A stretch of 43,911 nt of DNA from an uncultured Fimbriimonas sp. Its GTDB lineage: Bacteria; Armatimonadota; Fimbriimonadia; Fimbriimonadales; Fimbriimonadaceae. Position numbers and translations under genes: made by a program. The stretch is from contig CAMFIS010000011.1 in assembly GCA_945952345.1 (NCBI GenBank), forward strand, positions 1-43,911, given 5' to 3'. Positions 41,600 through 43,911 of this stretch are shown here, piece after piece; within the stretch, counting starts at the first letter, position 1, and each line of letters starts with the position of its first letter. The notes beneath the pieces are model-generated. The model saw nothing but the letters and a program-made list of their open reading frames with translations. It ran no database searches and had not been told where the DNA came from.

Positions 41600-43306
41600 A
41601 TGAAGAAGAACCTCATGAATGCTCGCATGAAGGCATCGTTCACCTTACTTGCCCCTTTGGCTCTTTCGGTTGCGGCTCAGGCTCAATCCGTTGCGAAACT
41701 TGTGCCCCTTCCCGACTCGGTCCGACCTGAAGTTTGGCAAAGCATGCCACTCTTCTCTAGCCCGCTCGCGACGAGTGGCAAGATCGACGTTTCGATCACC
41801 TTGAAGCCTCGCGATCTGGATGGCTTGGAAGCGTTTGCCGATGCCGTCAGCAATCCCAAGTCCAGTCAGTACGGGCACTACATTTCTCCCCAGGAAGTTG
41901 GCATTCGATTCGGCGCATCGCCGACCGACGTCGCTGCCGCTAAGGACTTTCTGACAAAGGGTGGTCTCACGATCACCCATGTCGGCAAAAACAATCTAAC
42001 CATTGCGGCGTCGGGAACCCAAGCTCAGGTCGAAGCTCTCTTCCAGACCAAGATCCAAAATTTTCAAACCGTCGATGGCGCAGGAACGACGACGTTCCGA
42101 TCGAACACTTCGATGCTAAGCGTCCCGTCTGGACTCGTGAATAAGATTCAGAGTATCGATGGCGTCGAAACCTACACTCGGCCCCAGGCTCATGGCACTT
42201 CGCTGAAGCCAAGCATGACGCGAACCCTTTACGGTCTGGCAACGATGTTCAACGCCGGTACTACTGGCGCAGGTCGCACCGTCGCGATCTCTAGCTGGGA
42301 CGGATTTAAGCTCAGCAATGGCAATCTCTTTATTTCGCAATACGGTTTGCCCGTCCCTGCGGGTGGAGCAATGTCGAACGTCAACGTCGTTCATGTCGGC
42401 ACCGGAACTCAGAACGGAACCGCGAACGGCGAGGGCGATCTCGACTTCCAAATGATCTTGGCGGTGGCTCCCCTTTCCAATATCGTGATCTACGATGGAA
42501 CCGGCGGCAACTTGACGACTGTGCTCTCGACCGAAGCTTCCGCCAATACGGCCGATGTCATTACTGAAAGCTACGGCTGGAATGTGACGGCGGCGACGGC
42601 AGCCAGCGCACATACGCAGCACCTGTCGATGACGGCCCAAGGAATGACCTATATGGCCGCCAGCGGCGACTCGGGCACGACGCTTGGTCCATACGACTAT
42701 CCGGACTATGATCCTGAAGTCTTGAGCGTGGGCGGGACGATCGCGACAACCGATGCGAACGGAAACCGAACAAGCGAAACCTCATGGGGCGCTTCGGGTG
42801 GAAACGGCGGCGGCGGTGGCTGGTGCACTTCGACTGCGGCAAACGGATCGAGTTTCAACGTTCACCCAAGCTGGCAAGTTGGTACTGGTGTTCCCGCTTC
42901 TTCCACCGTGAATAAGCGGTTGGTACCGGACGTCGCACTGCATGCCTCGGGCGCGAACGGCTTCAACAGCCCGTATGCCTACTATGCTTACTACAATTCG
43001 GGCCTGACTCAGTTCAGCGGCACGAGCGCGGCTTCGCCAACGTTTGCCGCGGGTCTCATCCTTTGCGAGCAAAAACTGTTCGCGGCTCGAGGCACGGCTC
43101 GGCTTGGACGAATTCAGGATCGAATCTACTCCCAGAATGGACGATCGGACGTTTGGTTCGACGTCACGACCGGAACGAGTATTGGTCGATTGCCGACGTC
43201 CGGCGGCGGCTCGCTCAACCGAACTCAGGCCACACCAAAGGCCGGCTGGGACTTCGCAACTGGCTGGGGCTCGGTTAACTTCAACGCGTTCTACGGAACT
43301 CTATAG
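41600..43306 (+). CDS. S53 family serine-carboxyl protease (sedolisin/kumamolisin-like), copy 2
   Basis: This 568-residue paralogue of the protease at 33444-35192 has a signal peptide (about 1-29, ending AQAQ), a pro-kumamolisin domain (about 40-190; LKPRDLDGL and YISPQEVGIRFG) and a catalytic domain with Glu278 and Asp282 (GEGDLDF), Asp357 (ASGDSG) and Ser476 (GTSAASP). The same order of segments at the C-terminus (VWFDVTTG, GWDFATGWG) supports an intact enzyme. ATG 41600 has AAGGAAA upstream. It has its own strong promoter and is followed by a hairpin. The two proteases frame the three dockerin-tagged genes. Confidence 0.93.
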   Translation: MKKNLMNARMKASFTLLAPLALSVAAQAQSVAKLVPLPDSVRPEVWQSMPLFSSPLATSGKIDVSITLKPRDLDGLEAFADAVSNPKSSQYGHYISPQEVGIRFGASPTDVAAAKDFLTKGGLTITHVGKNNLTIAASGTQAQVEALFQTKIQNFQTVDGAGTTTFRSNTSMLSVPSGLVNKIQSIDGVETYTRPQAHGTSLKPSMTRTLYGLATMFNAGTTGAGRTVAISSWDGFKLSNGNLFISQYGLPVPAGGAMSNVNVVHVGTGTQNGTANGEGDLDFQMILAVAPLSNIVIYDGTGGNLTTVLSTEASANTADVITESYGWNVTAATAASAHTQHLSMTAQGMTYMAASGDSGTTLGPYDYPDYDPEVLSVGGTIATTDANGNRTSETSWGASGGNGGGGGWCTSTAANGSSFNVHPSWQVGTGVPASSTVNKRLVPDVALHASGANGFNSPYAYYAYYNSGLTQFSGTSAASPTFAAGLILCEQKLFAARGTARLGRIQDRIYSQNGRSDVWFDVTTGTSIGRLPTSGGGSLNRTQATPKAGWDFATGWGSVNFNAFYGTL

Positions 43307-43315
43307 GTCAAATAT

Positions 43316-43347
43316 CGCAGACCCGGCCAGTTTCGGCTGGGTCTGCG
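43316..43347 (+). terminator. Hairpin after the second sedolisin gene
   Basis: CGCAGACCC (43316-43324)/GGGTCTGCG (43339-43347) with an inner GCC/GGC pair form a strong stem. There is no T-run, so termination may need a factor or be weak. Confidence 0.6.
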
Positions 43348-43394
43348 AATGTCCGGCACCGATTGTGCGTCATAATCAGGAAGAGAAACGACGA

Positions 43395-43703
43395 ATGTTC
43401 GCTTCCTTGCCATTTATCCTCCTGCTGATACTTCAGGGCTTTGCACGACAAGACGGTGCAGAGTTATTTGTCGGCAGTCGAGATTTGGCTTCCGTGCCCG
43501 TCCAGGCACGACATCTCAAATCGTTCGATGAACTCTTTTCCTTATCGTTCTCGATTCAAGAAAAGCAGGGAGTTCGAGTTCAGATTCGAGAATCGGAAGC
43601 GGGATCCAACCCCGAATCAACCTCGATAAACAATCCAGTGGGTCGAAGGGTTGAGAAGGGATACCTCGAAATTCAACGTTCCCGCGATGGGCCAACGGCT
43701 TAA
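43395..43703 (+). CDS. Small secreted or membrane-anchored protein of unknown function
   Basis: This 102-residue protein begins with a hydrophobic segment (MFASLPFILLLILQG) that looks like a signal peptide. A polar region rich in Arg and Glu follows, with no recognised domain. The ATG has AGGAAGAGA upstream. The frame is open much further back (to 43044), but that part overlaps the sedolisin and is an artefact. Confidence 0.5.
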   Translation: MFASLPFILLLILQGFARQDGAELFVGSRDLASVPVQARHLKSFDELFSLSFSIQEKQGVRVQIRESEAGSNPESTSINNPVGRRVEKGYLEIQRSRDGPTA

Positions 43704-43763
43704 GTCCCTATTTCGAAGCCGTCATTTTGCGCGCCGTTGTGCGTGCCTTGCCCCTATCCAATC

Positions 43764-43911
43764 ATGATTCAACTTTTAAGAAAGCTTTTTGACACGTCCA
43801 AGCGCGACGTGGAACTCGTCCAACCCCTCGTCGACCGCATCAATGCTCTCGAACCTGAGATCGAAGCCCTTTCAGAAGACGCCCTCAAGGATCGATGCCA
43901 TTCTCTGAGGC
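43764..43911 (+). CDS. secA: Preprotein translocase subunit SecA (3' end beyond window)
   Basis: Only 49 codons are visible. They read MIQLLRKLFDTSKRDVELVQ and continue with VDRINALEPEIEALSEDALKD-type residues, the N-terminal helix of SecA before the first nucleotide-binding domain (consensus INALEP, LSDEEL). SecA is the ATPase motor that drives secreted proteins through SecYEG, which fits the neighbouring secretome genes, though this may be coincidence. No clear Shine-Dalgarno precedes the ATG. Confidence 0.85.
   Translation, partial: MIQLLRKLFDTSKRDVELVQPLVDRINALEPEIEALSEDALKDRCHSLR

Noticed and set aside
43044-43394. N-terminal extension of the last small gene into the second sedolisin
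   Set aside because: The overlap is in another frame of a well-supported protease; the ATG at 43395 with a ribosome-binding site and signal peptide is the natural start.

Overview
The window is a 43.9-kb piece of a free-living bacterial chromosome with moderately high GC. Codon use is even throughout, and I see no phage genes, transposase, rRNA, tRNA or CRISPR array. A PEP-CTERM protein, several secreted proteins ending in dockerin-like calcium-loop modules, pseudo-sedolisin proteases, a long BNR-repeat protein and frequent TTG/GTG starts would fit an Armatimonadota (Fimbriimonas-like) genome. That placement is an inference from gene style, not a database result.

Region 1 (1-12.6 kb) holds the 3' part of a GH95 alpha-L-fucosidase, a spermidine synthase, a TMEM175-type channel, a secreted BNR-repeat protein, a Xer-type tyrosine recombinase, the acyl carrier protein-FabF pair and an FAD-dependent oxidoreductase. 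Two elaborate palindromic intergenic elements lie here: one just upstream of the recombinase gene (8572-8680) and one upstream of acpP (10339-10463).

Region 2 (12.6-19.1 kb) is the conserved rpmH-rnpA-yidD-yidC-jag cluster, covering ribosomal protein L34, RNase P protein, membrane-protein insertion and an RNA-binding cell-envelope regulator. It is followed by an LD-carboxypeptidase, a phosphodiester-glycosidase-type secreted protein and quinolinate synthase. rpmH (44 aa) is easy to overlook. rnpA is intact but has no ATG, GTG or TTG start; its only well-placed candidate is an ATA overlapping the rpmH stop.

Region 3 (19.1-32.5 kb) holds lon, a GbsR/MarR-type regulator sharing a 14-bp upstream motif with lon, two tandem degenerate PilZ-like proteins, a 7Fe ferredoxin, an outer-membrane barrel protein, an A-type Fe-S carrier with a Cys-rich tail, and fabI. 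It also holds an unusual sugar ABC transporter in which the solute-binding protein is fused to the first permease and the second permease carries extra membrane segments and an inserted soluble domain. An MFS transporter and a small membrane protein follow.

Region 4 (32.5-43.7 kb) is a secretome island: a PEP-CTERM protein, then two paralogous S53 (sedolisin) proteases flanking three proteins that share one C-terminal Ig-like plus dockerin-like module. Two copies of that module are identical over 467 bp while the rest of the genes has diverged. No cohesin or exosortase is visible. The window ends in the start of secA.

Two transcription patterns recur: TTGTCA-N17-TATAAT-type promoters (fabI, the PEP-CTERM gene, the second sedolisin), and -10-like TANNNT boxes only 5-13 nt upstream of start codons, suggesting many leaderless or near-leaderless mRNAs.
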